Below, piece after piece: positions 24,685 through 35,388 of a stretch of 64,000 nucleotides of DNA. Position 1 is the first letter of the stretch. The number at the start of each line of letters is the position of its first letter. The notes beneath the pieces are model-generated. The model searched no databases. It was not told where the DNA came from and saw nothing but the letters and a program-made list of their open reading frames with translations. The position numbers and the translations under genes are program-made. The DNA comes from Pseudorasbora parva (taxonomy: Eukaryota; Chordata; Actinopteri; Cypriniformes; Gobionidae): the NCBI RefSeq assembly GCF_024679245.1, contig NC_090178.1, forward strand, positions 50,662,466 to 50,726,465, read 5' to 3'.

Positions 24685-27600
24685 AATTAAAGCTGCATAA
24701 TATGTATTATTAAGATGTATTATTATTGTTAAAAATATATAGATATTTAAGAGAGTGAGGCAATTTACCAGAAGCACCCCAAATCTGTTGGAAGATTTTG
24801 TCGTACGCCGAGCGGTTTTGCATCTCTGTTCGCAAACGTAACACAAGATCCATCCTTGATCCTTTTGAGTCCAATCCACATTCTTTGCACAGCTTTCTCA
24901 CTGCATCAACCTTAACATATGACAGGCTATGGTTAAAAGCAAAATTGTTGCGAAACATAATTATTAGACATTGTAAATGTGTTCTTACCTTAAGATTAAA
25001 GAGCTCATCCCCTAACCTTTCCTCTGTGACGTCAAGATCTGGAACATCACAGGACTTTGTTTTTTGTAGTTTTGCATACTCAGTGTTAAGAACAATGTCT
25101 GACTTGCGGGTATTAGGTCCAATCCAAGGAGCCCAGCAATCATAACTTGGGCAAACTACAAAGGGATTTTTCCTGCCACCTTAAAGAGAAATACAGAGTG
25201 TATAACAGAGTTACAGAGGTCTCTTTAGTTACAGAGACCTAAATAATATAACACATTAAATAACTTACTTGAAAGAAATCCTCGGCCAATCATCTCCATC
25301 GTTACGGATTCCCAAAAAGAGACAATGTTTGTATCACCCTTGAATTCTGATGGTGGTGTGGCTATTTTACTGACTGCAACACACAAACTCACAAATCAGG
25401 AACATGCCATTTTTAGAAAGCATTTGTAATACAATGTACACAACACATACTTACAAGGAATACTGAAGACACCTTTCTTGTGGAGATCCATGATCACCAC
25501 TTTGGGGTAATAACCACAATTGATGCAGGTGTAAGAATAAGCATGGCTGCTCATGGCTTCAAAGTGGAGGTAACCATGGAGCACTGTGTCTTTGCTGGGG
25601 AATTTTGCTTTGGCAGTGGCTTCAAGTATGCTCATTACTCTGCTAACAGCAGTGTGATTCTAGGCATATTCACAGAGTACAGGGAAAAAAGATTGTGTTA
25701 CATGACATAATAGTTGAATGAATGAAACAATATCAACATAATGAAACAATATCAACATCAGTTGTTGCACATATACCTGAAGAGCATTTCGAAGAATTAC
25801 ACACAAGTGTAGAGAAAGGAGAAGGTGGTCATTGAAGTTATGGATACCATCAGTGAATTCCTGGTACCTGTACATCATGCTGCAGTTGCAACATACTTTG
25901 TAGTAAGTTGAAATTCCTTAAATGGAAAGCAGAAAAGTTAAATACAAAAGAACAGTAGTCTTTAAACAATCTGAATGTTTTATTTGAAAATATTTACCTT
26001 CAACTACCCCAGTAAAGGTCAGAATCTTTGCTCGTGAGGTTATAATAATTGGGTCACTTAGAACATGATTACCCTCACATTCAGAGCAGAATATTTCCTC
26101 AGGAACTAGTTGGTGACTAAATTCACTACCAAGTTGTAGACCACTAACCAAATTTTGAGGAAGGTCCACAGGCAGGGACTTATTTTTCATCAAATAGCGC
26201 ACCATCCTCTCCATTCCATCATCATTAGGTGGGTACTGACGATCACTGCAGTCATCAACACTGTCAGACTGCTGTCGAGGTTTCTTAATGGAATCAATCC
26301 TTTCTGTGGTCTTCACCTTCTGGAAAAGAGCTCTCTCACTTTGAAATAAATGCCATTTAGCTATTGCTTTGTGAATACACGACTGTTTTGTTTTATTACA
26401 TGGACAGGCCCACGTGATCTTCTTACTGTCATATACAACAGTCACTCTTCCAAGTCTGCAGTAATAAGACATTTTTGGCTCATACACTGATATATATTTT
26501 TTTGTTGTGGGCCCAGCAAATGTGATTGCTACAGAAAGTGGCACATCTTCTTTGTTTGCCATGCATTGCCTTTCGATGCATGCATCTTTCCTGCTTTCTC
26601 CGAACCATTTCTCTTTCACCATCTCAATTAGGGTTTCCTCTTTGAGATTGAGAGAATTGCCATCATCTTTGGGACAGAAAGCCAAGGACATGAGATGGCA
26701 GCACTCAAAAGGTTTCAGGCCACTCCTTTCAGCAAATTCAGCACTGGCATTGCATTGGTCAAGCTCACACATTACTTTGTCTTTAACACCCCAAATCCTT
26801 TTTTGAACATGGATGGGAATTGATGGTGCACTGAAAGATTTTGCCACTGCAAAAATTCCATGCTTACTGTCAATGCACTGGCAAAGTAAATGGTGTTCTG
26901 ATGTGATGGCCTCTTTAATTGTGGTGTGTTTTCTTTTAATGTGAACACGCAAGTTCTTTTTATTCAATTCCATACCACAATGGTCACATCTGATTCGTTT
27001 TTTCTTTTGTTGAGGACGATTTACTGTTGGTTGCTCCGGTGGAACATGGATAGAGGAAATAGTCTGAGATGGAAATACTTGGGTGGATGCAGAAAGAGAA
27101 AATGGAGCTTCACAAAGAGGGCGAATTGTCCCAGGTTGCAAAGGTTGACATAAGGGACTTGTCCAAGACTGTGCCATTGGTGGAGACTGAGACACTGATG
27201 TAACTTGAGATGATGTTTGGATAGCCATGGGGCATGACAGGGGAGGCACTTGTCTAATGACATGAGAAGTCTGTGCTGTTATAGTAGGAAGTGGTGCAGT
27301 GACTGCTCTGCTAGGCAGGAGTGGAGATTCAGCTTCCTGGCTAGTAATAGCCAACTTTTGTTTGCATTTTTGAAGATGAGTTATTAGCTGTACTTTTCTT
27401 ATTACCGTAGCAGGGCAGTAACAGCAGTGGAAATGTGCATTCTCTCTGCAGTGTAAATTGCACTTAACGATCACAAAATCTAGGGGGAAGAGTTACACGT
27501 AACGTTATGCATTATATAAATGCATTATAACATGCAAAATAAAATTAGTAGCTTAGAGGTGACATTATACTCACCATCATGATGTACTGCCAATTTCAGA

Positions 27601-27734
27601 TGATTATCTACATGGTTATCAATGGACAGTTGTGATGTCGTTTTGTACGTCTCACAAAAAGGACAGTGATACTGGTTACAGCACCGTATGCACCTTGAAA
27701 TTACTGGGCAACTGCCCTTTTTAAAGACATTCAT
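20415..27734 (-). CDS. Zisupton/KDZ-type transposase gene, 23 exons, one premature stop
   Basis: I assembled 23 exons on the minus strand: 27734-27575, 27479-25998, 25916-25777, 25659-25455, 25373-25269, 25179-24989, 24910-24769, 24271-23624, 23538-23467, 23378-23281, 23208-23089, 23005-22958, 22830-22756, 22671-22600, 22491-22403, 22086-22026, 21912-21862, 21685-21641, 21560-21499, 21287-21235, 21073-21036, 20940-20784, 20650-20415. All 22 introns are GT-AG and phases agree, giving 4350 nt (1449 codons plus stop). Order of parts: C2H2 fingers, SWIM finger (about 412-423), transposase core (D652, D853, E960 inferred), SAP-like motif (762-793), Ulp1-type protease (H1182, D1199, C1247), F-box-like motif (1321-1356), cysteine cluster. 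Codon 979 (23762-23760) is TAA inside otherwise open exon 8. An AG directly before the ATG suggests an upstream non-coding exon. Confidence 0.85.
21075..21127. repeat. (AAAG)n microsatellite
   Basis: About 13 tetranucleotide units in the intron between exons 20 and 21 of the transposase gene. Confidence 0.95.
21862..22671 (-). CDS. Transposase exons 14-17: Ulp1-type cysteine protease
   Basis: Exons 22671-22600, 22491-22403, 22086-22026 and 21912-21862. The reading is NHWMICVIM (H1182), YLLDSMYG (D1199), then APRQICSNNCALFVLM with Q1241 and C1247. This His-Asp-Gln-Cys order and spacing is that of C48 (Ulp1/SENP) proteases that remove SUMO-like modifiers. It sits in the same gene as the transposase and downstream of the stop at codon 979, so it is lost from the truncated product unless the stop is read through or another start is used. 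Confidence 0.8.
23624..24271 (-). CDS. Transposase exon 8: catalytic core, with an in-frame TAA
   Basis: Encodes residues 809-1025 if read through. ITCPCGVVYS leads into FPNVVIYDFARGLAAH with D853, and later ELCGWVNTQTAEQLFAAM with E960; these fit the second and third acidic residues of KDZ enzymes. The stop TAA at 23762-23760 follows 18 codons after E960. The frame stays open for 45 more codons past it with the same character (FLMRNIIHHYN), up to a good donor at 23623. A single substitution could explain the stop. Confidence 0.85.
24613..24682. repeat. (TA)n microsatellite
   Basis: Pure TA run of 70 bp in the intron between transposase exons 7 and 8. Confidence 0.95.
24769..25916 (-). CDS. 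Transposase exons 3-7: first catalytic D and SAP-like motif
   Basis: Five exons (25916-25777, 25659-25455, 25373-25269, 25179-24989, 24910-24769). Exon 3 carries CCNCSMMYRYQEFTDG, a conserved-looking Cys-rich lead-in. Exon 4 carries GYYPKVVIMDLHKKG; D652 is the likely first catalytic acidic residue. Exon 7 encodes a SAP-like helix-loop-helix (VDAVRKLCKECGLDS, then RMDLVLRLRTEM), a putative DNA-binding motif. Phases 2/0/1/1/0/1 agree across the junctions. The catalytic assignment is by analogy, not proven. Confidence 0.75.
25998..27479 (-). CDS. Transposase exon 2: zinc fingers and SWIM domain
   Basis: The largest exon, encoding residues 54-547. It holds a CCYC...H...C finger (about 72-92), a low-complexity Pro/Ser/Gln-rich linker (about 105-205), a C2H2 finger (C218, C221, H233, H238) and a SWIM motif CPCNKTKQSCIH (CxCx6CxH, 412-423). 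C-terminal to this is a basic region and then a CSEC motif. This order of Zn-binding parts before the catalytic domain is what is known for KDZ/Zisupton transposases and the related vertebrate HMGXB3-type proteins (from memory). The frame is open to its donor at 25997. Confidence 0.85.
27575..27734 (-). CDS. Transposase exon 1: N-terminal C2H2 finger
   Basis: Encodes residues 1-53. The finger has C24, C27, H41 and H45 (CX2CX13HX3H), preceded by a cluster of further cysteines (C9, C15, C18, C19). The donor GTGAG follows at 27574. The start is the first ATG after a pyrimidine-rich AG that may be a splice acceptor. It probably helps in binding the element ends; that is inference. Confidence 0.75.
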
Positions 27735-28091
27735 CTAGAACAATGCAACAGCAAACACGTAACGTTATTCATTAACCGAGCAAAATCAGGTTAATTTTAC
27801 ATTAGCCCTGCAGTCTGTCCACATGGTATTTTATGTTCTAAAGTATAAGATTAAAATGAGAATCACAGTAAGCATCGTGAAAGTCATGTTAGCTAAACAT
27901 GTTTATACCGTTCTGGATAGCCTACATAAACACTACACAAAACTGTATGCATGAAACAACAAAACAGTAAATAAAGATTCCAAAGATTAATTACCTTCCG
28001 GTAAACAATCACTGTTGTTAATTAATACATGTTTTTTTCTGCAGATTCCTCTTGGAAGAACAAAGTACGTGCACTGTTCACCAACTCTCTA

Positions 28092-28170
28092 CTGCGCATG
28101 CGTTGAAAAGTGACAAAACACTCTACTGCGCATGCGTTTATGACGTCATCGAAACACACCACCGCGCATG
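28092..28170. repeat. Right subterminal GCATGCG repeats
   Basis: Three copies (near 28094, 28129 and 28164) spaced about 35 bp, the first two in a CTCTACTGCGCATGCGTT context. They mirror the set at 19570-19675. Confidence 0.75.
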
Positions 28171-28182
28171 CGCATAACAGCG

Positions 28183-28239
28183 TCCAGTACGTGTTGGATC
28201 TAATCCAGCTACGTCATCGTGCTACAGGCTGCAGCGAGG
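28183..28239 (-). repeat. Right terminal inverted repeat of the Zisupton-type element
   Basis: 57 bp, the complement of 19489-19545 with one mismatch. Confidence 0.9.
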
Positions 28240-28247
28240 ACTTCTTG

Positions 28248-28255
28248 GAGCTTTC
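28248..28255. repeat. Target site duplication GAGCTTTC (right)
   Basis: Identical to 19473-19480; see the left copy. Confidence 0.85.
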
Positions 28256-29191
28256 ACTTCTTTTTCCATTACCAGAACCTGTTCGGGGCCCACCACTGTG
28301 GATAGGACCCCCATAAACATAGGCGGGCAGACCCCAACTAAATTTGATACCCTTTTTGCATTGTGTTGTATTGTGCATTCGGGAGTCCTTTCCACGCTGT
28401 CAAAAATTTCTCTAACGGTACCACCTTCTCGTGAATGGCTTCTGGTTTTTGTTGCGCTGTCAGTCCAGCGCTCTGTAACGGCCAACAGACAGGGTGAACA
28501 GCTGAACTGACTGCTCTAGGACCCTCCATGGAGGGAGCGGGCATCCCAGGGCCATTATGTTTCTGGGTGGACCCTGAGTTTTTTGCTCGTTGAGGACCAA
28601 TCAACGACCAAATGAACGGTGTCATCGAAAAGGCCTGAGGGAGACAGGGGTGCATCCATGAGAAAATTTTTATCCCTCTCCCTAATTGAGCTCAGATTTA
28701 ACTTTTATTCACAGGTGCCTCTTAGAGGCTAACAAGGCTGCCATAGAGCGGCCGATGGATTTAGCCATCTCCTTAGCAGCCCTGAGAGACAAATCTATGG
28801 CCCTACATAGTTCACAAACCACTTCAAACCCAATACCCCTGCCCTCATCAAAATCTCCTAACAGCTCAGCTTGGTAGGCTTGTAACAGGGACATGGTGTG
28901 GAGACATACTGCAGCCTGACCAGCCGCTGAGTAAGCCTTACCCACTAGCGCTGATGTAGTTCTAACAGGCTAGGTGGGTATTGCAGGGGCTTTTAGGGAA
29001 GATGCCGAATCGGGGTAAAGATAACTGGCTAGTGTATCCTCAATCTTAGGCATCTCCACATAACCATGATCTTTATAGTTCATAATAGAGGAATACTGGG
29101 ATGTTTGTGCATTGTAAACTCTATATGAAACCGGGGACCCATCAAATAAATACAAAGCATTACCAAGAAGCATGTTGACTAAATTCAAGCG
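28248..29191 (-). pseudogene. DIRS-like retroelement gag and start of pol, copy 1
   Basis: Minus-strand reading. The gag part shows LASYLYPDSASSLKAP, then GKAYSAAGQAAVCLHTMSLL and SLRAAKEMAKSIGRSMAALL, typical of DIRS-type gag; nearest the transposon it reads VVGPEQVLVMEKEV, the lead-in to pol. Several stops and shifts break it (28946-28969, 28656-28708 and others). Pol continues at 19480-18827. Its upstream end is cut by the TTAA element at 29192. No tyrosine recombinase part is in the window. Confidence 0.8.
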
Positions 29192-30012
29192 TTAAAGGGT
29201 TACTTCAGCGATTAGCATATGGCTTTGTATCAGTAGAAACCCTGGAGTATATTTGAATGATCGTGCTCCCCCTCCTCATATCCCCCTGAGACAAGAGATT
29301 TATGCATTTTATTTCTGGAAAAATTACTCCGGTGGAGCAAATATCGTCAATTTGCGTCATCGGAGGAATTGTTGGCCAGAGGCTAAAGACTACAGCCAGC
29401 AGAGGGAGCAATTTCCTCATGTTTTCAACCCGCACATGAGGGATGGAGATCACACTCACAGCTCAGCTCAGCTGCAGGCATTCATATAAACGGTGTGGCC
29501 GGCGGAGCAAAGTGAGGGTTTCAACTTCTCAAGTTAATTCCTATTAAAAGTTAAGCTTCCAAAGGCATGAACTGAAAACGCGCCAGACTGAACACGCGCT
29601 GAGAACGACGAGCGTGGCCACATTTACCTCAGCTCATTCATCACGAATGATCCGTGTAATCGGACTCCTGCTGCGTTTGTGACACTCCCTCAGCTGCTCA
29701 ATCACAGTATATTGAACACACACGTTGAGTTTTTAATTGTAGTGTCTGTTCTCTAACTGAACTGATTTTATGAAGATGAACGCGGAGGGAAAGTGATCAG
29801 TGATTCAGTAGCGGTGGCTGTGGGAGTGGCCTCACAGGGCAGCAAAGCATTCTGGGAATTGTAGTCTTTCATCCCCATGAGACAAAAATACATTTTCTGT
29901 CTTTTCTCAGTCTAGAAAGAACCAAATAAAAAATAAAAAATCACATTTCTACTACATTAATAACCCAATTTAAATACAGATTCATCTTCCCAGCGCTGAA
30001 GTACCCCTTTAA
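29192..30012. mobile_element. TTAA-site non-autonomous DNA element
   Basis: Flanked by TTAA on both sides. The left end reads TTAAAGGGTTACTTCAGCG and the right, on the other strand, TTAAAGGGGTACTTCAGCG, a 19-bp inverted end with one mismatch. About 813 bp without a long open frame. A TTAA duplication fits piggyBac or Kolobok; which one is undecided. It sits at the broken end of the DIRS gag. Confidence 0.75.
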
Positions 30013-31864
30013 AGAGAAAACAGTTTCTGCACTTTGATCTTTTTACACATTCTTTTCCCACATATCACAATTGAATTAAGAATAGTTTATCCATATAAAG
30101 AATAGGGAAAAACCAAAGAAAACAGCAACAACAGACTAGCATGTTGACTACTAGAACATAGCCATCATCTAACTTAGTTGTTCAGCAATGCTAACTCTGA
30201 GCAAAAACGTTTCACTTGCCTGCTGCTGGATTTGTAAATGTGGTTGGTCTGGTCCAAGAGCTTTTATCCTTTTTTTCTTCTTCCAGTGAACGCCATGTAA
30301 AAAAAAAAAATTATTTTGTAAATCAATTACAGATTTTGGGTGGAGCATGGAGATCAGGTGACGATGTGTTGGTGTTGGTGGGTGTTGGCTGTGACTCCGT
30401 GACAGTAATGAGGAGCCATCAATGGTCTTTCCTGTCATTAGTAGCCTATATCCTTATTGTGAACAAATGCTATAGTTAAACAATTACAAGAGCTATCATA
30501 CATTGTCATAAGGCCAAGTACAAGTCAGAAAGAGCTTTAAAATCAGGACCTTCTAGAACAATTAGTTTTCATTGTGTTTAAAATGTGTTCTGCTAATAAT
30601 AATAACAATTTTAGATATTCCAAGAGTTGACAGGAAATTTACATTTTCAGTGTAAGACAATTTTTGGTAAAGTTATTTTGACCTATCAAGGCACCTTGAT
30701 TTAGAAAATTCTGTATTAGTCTGAACTGCACTGCAGTTTGAACTGCATTTGTCCTGCAGAAGAACATTGCAGCTGGATCTACTTCTCTTTGTTGGTCTAT
30801 GACGAGTCATGCAGGGACTGTGCTCCTCCGCAGCGGCTCCTACCAGTCTGGCCTAAAATAGTCCCAATATAACAATGGGTTTGGAGATTGGATTCATCTT
30901 GTACATTCTTATTATATAATTTTTGTAAATCTTGAACACAAAAAAAGTTTTTTTTTTGTGCAGCTTTAACTACACTATTACTTTGTTGCAGTTATATTAT
31001 CGACATGTCGAGGATACCCCAAAAGATCTTTTTGCAAAATTAAACAAACACACAAACAAATAAATAAGCCTCTTGAGGGAGCAAACCAAACCAAAACTAC
31101 GCCCCTTGCATAAGGTGCATTGTAAGTGCCACCTTTAGCTTTATCTTGATCTGTTTTGTGTGTCTTATTAGCTAATTTAATATCTCAAAAGGTCCTACAG
31201 GATTAAACACCATGATTACCACAAAAAAAATGTTTCTTTGCATTTTAGCACTGAGGTTTATTGCTGTAGAAACCTAGAAAAAGAGGGAATAATTGTGATA
31301 ATGCAGCATCTTTTCTGGCATGCAGATGTAAATTGCTACACTTCATCCCTCTGTAGTCAGTGGACAATGGGAGAATCTGGGGCGCAGAGGTCATAAACAA
31401 AGCTGGTTCTCTTCATCTCCATACAGACACAGATCATCTCCACCACACACGCAACCTCTTTTAAACAGTTAAACAGAGCTTTCACAATTTCCCCTGTTTA
31501 GGTCAAAATAAAGGAATATGATGATGATGTTAACAATGATATTCTTTGTTATAATTGTTTGTTATAATGGCAGGAATAACAATCTCAACAAATACTAAAC
31601 AAATACTGGAATGTCCAATATTTGTGTAAATCTCTGACAAAATGTTTACAAGGGAAAACAAAACAAAAGCAGCACAAAAATAAGCTGTAAACTGAAGGCA
31701 CATCAGACCATGCCACATAAAATTACCTTCCTGTCCAACTGATAGTCACTGTAAAACCTAATGGCCTATCTGGGGTCAGTGAGGGCTTTTAGCAGACATT
31801 AATACTTTTATTCAACAAGGAACATTAAATTAATAAATATTCACAGAAAAGAGATTTGGACTTA
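30013..31864. other. Unrecognised sequence
   Basis: No gene. A segment at about 30760-30840 (GGATCTACTTCTCT, GAGTCATGCAG and CCGCAGCGG in order) is similar to 47472-47550, so it belongs to an unnamed dispersed repeat. A poly-A run is at 30299-30310. Confidence 0.4.
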
Positions 31865-32165
31865 TATATATATAAAACTTTTTTAACATTGATAAGAATT
31901 ATTTGTTGAGCTTCAAATCCTCATGAGAATGATTTGTGAAGGATCATGTGACTCTGAAGACTGGAGTAATGATGATAAATTCACCTTTGATCACAGGAAT
32001 AAATTATATATATTCTCATAGAGAACAGCTGTTGTACACTGGAATAATATTTCACAATATTACTGTCTTTACTGTATTTTTAATAAAATAAATACACCCC
32101 TTGTGAGCAGAAGAGACTCTTACCAACATCAAACGTTTGAATGGGTGTACTGTACATTTTCATGA
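31865..32165. mobile_element. Common cyprinid-type dispersed repeat fragment
   Basis: Carries GAAGGATCATGTGACTCTGA, AAGACTGGAGTAATGATG, AATAATATTTCACAATATTA and GAGCAGAAGAGACTCTTA in order, a phrase set I know from cyprinid genomes. Class (SINE or MITE) is uncertain. Non-coding. Confidence 0.5.
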
Positions 32166-32343
32166 CTAATTCTCACCATCTTGTGATTTAATCTAGATAA
32201 AAATGGATCATCTGAATTCTGCCGAAGGCTTTCAGAATGTGTGTGCTACCCTCTCACATATGTTTCGGTTTGTATCACAGTTTTAGGTTCACGGTTTTTG
32301 GTACTGTTCTGTATTTTCTGTACCATGTTCAGGGAAAAAGGGA

Positions 32344-33753
32344 CTACTGTGAAATAAAGGATGGTGCAGACCAGGCAGTTGACCTGGTTGGCGAAGACCA
32401 GACAGATGACCAACACAGCGGAGCAGACGAGGTTAAAGACCCCCACTGCAGAGCAGACGACCACCACAGTGGAGCAGATGAAGTTGAAGACCCCCACGGT
32501 GGAGCAGACGGTCGAGGCGGAGTCCTCTCTGGACTCGGCACATGGACCAGAGCCCTCTCTGGACTCGGCACAAGGGCCGGAGCCCTCTCTGGACTCGGCA
32601 CACGGGCCAGAGTCCTCTCTGGACTCGGCACACGGGCCAGAGCCCTCTCTGGACTCGGCACACGGACCAGAGCCTTCTCTGGACTCGGCACAAGGGCCGG
32701 AGCCCTCTCTGGACTCGGCACAAGGGCCGGAGCCCTCTCTGGACTCGGCACACGGGCCGGAGCCCTCTCTGGACTCGGCACACGGGCTAGAGCCCTCTCG
32801 ACACGAGGCTCTGGAAGGTCTGCTGAGTCGACACGAGGCTCTTGAAGTTCTGCTGAGACGACACAAGGCTCTGGAAGGTCTGCTGAGACGACACAAGGCT
32901 CTGGAAGGTCTGCTGAGACGACACAAGGCTCTTGAAGGTCTGCGGAGACGACACAAGGCTCTTGAAGGTCTGCGGAGACTACACGAGGCTCTTGAAGTTC
33001 TACTGAGACAACACAAGGGTCTGGAAGGTCTGCTGAGACGACACAAGGCTCTTGAAGGTCTGCGGAAACTACATGAGGCTCTTGAAGGTCTGCTGAGATG
33101 ACACAAGGCTCTTGAAGGTCTGCGGAGACCACACAAGGCTCTTGAAGGTCTGCGGAGATGACACGAGGCTCTTGAAGGTCTGCTGAGATGACACGAGGCT
33201 CTGGAAGGTCTGCTGAGATGACACGAGGCTCTGGAAGGTCTGCTGAGACGACACGAGGCTCTGGAAGGTCTGCTGAGACGACACAAGGCTCTTGAAGGTC
33301 TGCTGAGACGATACAAGGCTCTGGAAGGTCTGCTGAGACGACACAAGGCTCTTGAAGGTCTGCTGAGACGATACAAGGCTCTGGAAGGTCTGCTGAGACG
33401 ACACAAGGCTCTTGAAGGTCTGCTGAGACGATACAAGGCTCTGGAAGGTCTGCTGAGACGACACAAGGCTCTGGAAGGTCTGCTGAGATGACACAAGGCT
33501 CTGGAAGGTATGCTGAGACGACACCAGACTCTGGACTGTTGGCCATCTTGTCTGAGGAGATGGGCTCGGCGGCCATCTTGTCCGATGGCACAGGCTCTTC
33601 GGCCATCTTGCTCGAGGACACAGGCTCTGCCGCCATCTTGTCCAATGACACAGGCTCGGCGACCATCTTTTCAGAAGACAGGCTCGCCGGCCATCTTGTC
33701 CGAGAACACAGGCTCGGTGGCCATCTTGTAAGAGGACACAGGCTTGGCGGCAA
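32344..33753 (-). pseudogene. Repeat-rich C-terminal part of gag-only LTR element (copy 1)
   Basis: A 469-codon open stretch. It starts with five to six copies of a KMAAEPVSSD-type repeat, then about 23 ten-residue repeats of the type SADLPEPCVV, then about ten SPERAPALVP-type repeats, then PPWGSSTSSAPLWW. The N-terminal gag is out of frame upstream, so this part alone is not a normal product. The matching intact protein is encoded at 51752-53746. Confidence 0.6.
32520..33530. repeat. 30-bp coding-type tandem repeats (two families)
   Basis: Positions about 32520-32800 repeat GGACTCGGCACACGGGCC with AGAGCCCTCTCT; 32805-33530 repeat TCTGCTGAGACGACACAAGG with CTCTGGAAGG. Both have 30-bp units, so all frames stay open for hundreds of codons on both strands. 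Only the minus frame matches the gag-type protein. Confidence 0.9.
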
Positions 33754-34066
33754 GGGGGTAATCTAGCACTCGGAGAGCGTTCCATCCATAGGGGCAGCCA
33801 TTGCTAACCAAGCCATCACCTGCTGTTAGCATCCCATTGACTCCCAAAAGCAACGGAAGAAAATATTTAAACAACGTGATTCAGATTTCACTTTCCACAA
33901 CTACTAGAAGACCTACAACTGTCAGACAGGTTGCTTACGTCACATCTACGTCCTCAAGCTCGGTCTGAGGCTGCGCAGTTCGCTCAGCCATCAGGAAGTG
34001 AGTGCCTCTGATTGGCCTCATTTTTCTGCCGTTGAAGTCAATGGGATAGCTCTGTCCATTTCTTTT
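33748..34066. mobile_element. Foreign insert within the decayed gag element
   Basis: The neighbouring sequence on either side (ACAGGCTTGGCGG and GAGGACGCAGGCTCGGC) matches adjacent or overlapping parts of the element at 51309-54192, while the 320 bp between does not. No ends or duplication defined; possibly a short retroposon. Confidence 0.45.
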
Positions 34067-34175
34067 CTGAGGACGCAGGCTCGGCAAATGCAGTGGAAAT
34101 GTCATGAAATCACCCTCCTCCATGAGACCCACTGTGAAAGCAGAGCCGCTTACCTGAAGGGCTTAATCAAGATAT

Positions 34176-34375
34176 TCACTCAGGGACCCTTCGAGGACCA
34201 TCACGGACGAGTTTGCTTTGTAACTGTTTGTTGAGTCCATTGCAAAAAAAGTCAATCAACATAAAGTCCGGGAGGTTGGTGAAGTTTGCAATGTTCAGAA
34301 AGTCTTTGATGTGGTCCTCGAGTGAGTGAGTTCCCTGACATAGATGGACGAGACACACTGCTGGATCCATGCTAA
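34176..34375 (-). pseudogene. Gag N-terminal part of decayed LTR element
   Basis: Minus-strand MDPAVCLVHLCQGTHSLEDH, then LPDFMLIDFFCNGLN and KLVRDGPRR, after which the frame is lost. It retains five residues (TNLPD) that are deleted in the complete copy at 51752-53746, so this copy is not derived from that one. Confidence 0.7.
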
Positions 34376-34480
34376 CGAACTGCTCTGAGACAGAAGGGTG
34401 GATCCAAATGCAGTATTTATTGAAGAGTAATCTAAAGTCGTCTGCCATAAAACAGGCAAAAGGTCATACACAGTAGCCTT

Positions 34481-35388
<908 letters not shown>

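Larger units (their letters stand above)
19481..28247 (-). mobile_element. Zisupton/KDZ-type DNA transposon, about 8.77 kb
   Basis: A complete large DNA transposon inserted in a DIRS element. Evidence: an 8-bp target duplication (GAGCTTTC), 57-bp inverted repeats at 19489-19545 and 28183-28239 with one mismatch, subterminal GCATGCG repeats at both ends, and a 23-exon minus-strand gene with KDZ transposase features. From memory, Zisupton elements of fish have long inverted repeats, complex subterminal repeats and 8-bp duplications, which agrees. Eight non-matching bases lie between each inverted repeat and the duplication. High similarity of the inverted repeats suggests recent activity, though the gene now has one stop codon. 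Confidence 0.85.
32344..34480 (-). mobile_element. Decayed copy of a gag-only LTR element
   Basis: Homologous to the complete element at 51309-54192 and in the same orientation. From right to left: about 100 bp of LTR (34379-34480, starting at CTGCTCTGAGACAGAAGGG), gag start MDPAVCL near 34375, a frameshift near 34180, then tandem coding repeats. The second LTR is missing: the left end near 32344 stops in unrelated DNA. A 320-bp foreign segment lies at 33748-34066. Confidence 0.75.

Noticed and set aside
20415..27734. A host gene related to HMGXB3 rather than a transposase
   Set aside because: The domain order is similar, but the gene lies wholly between 57-bp inverted repeats and an 8-bp duplication inside a retroelement, which shows it moves as a transposon. 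A host-derived origin is not excluded but not needed.
32246..33496. Other-frame and antisense readings of the 30-bp repeats (up to 416 codons, Arg/Ser/Cys-rich; similar ones at 52392-53552)
   Set aside because: Shadows of the gag-type frame; the repeat unit keeps all frames open.
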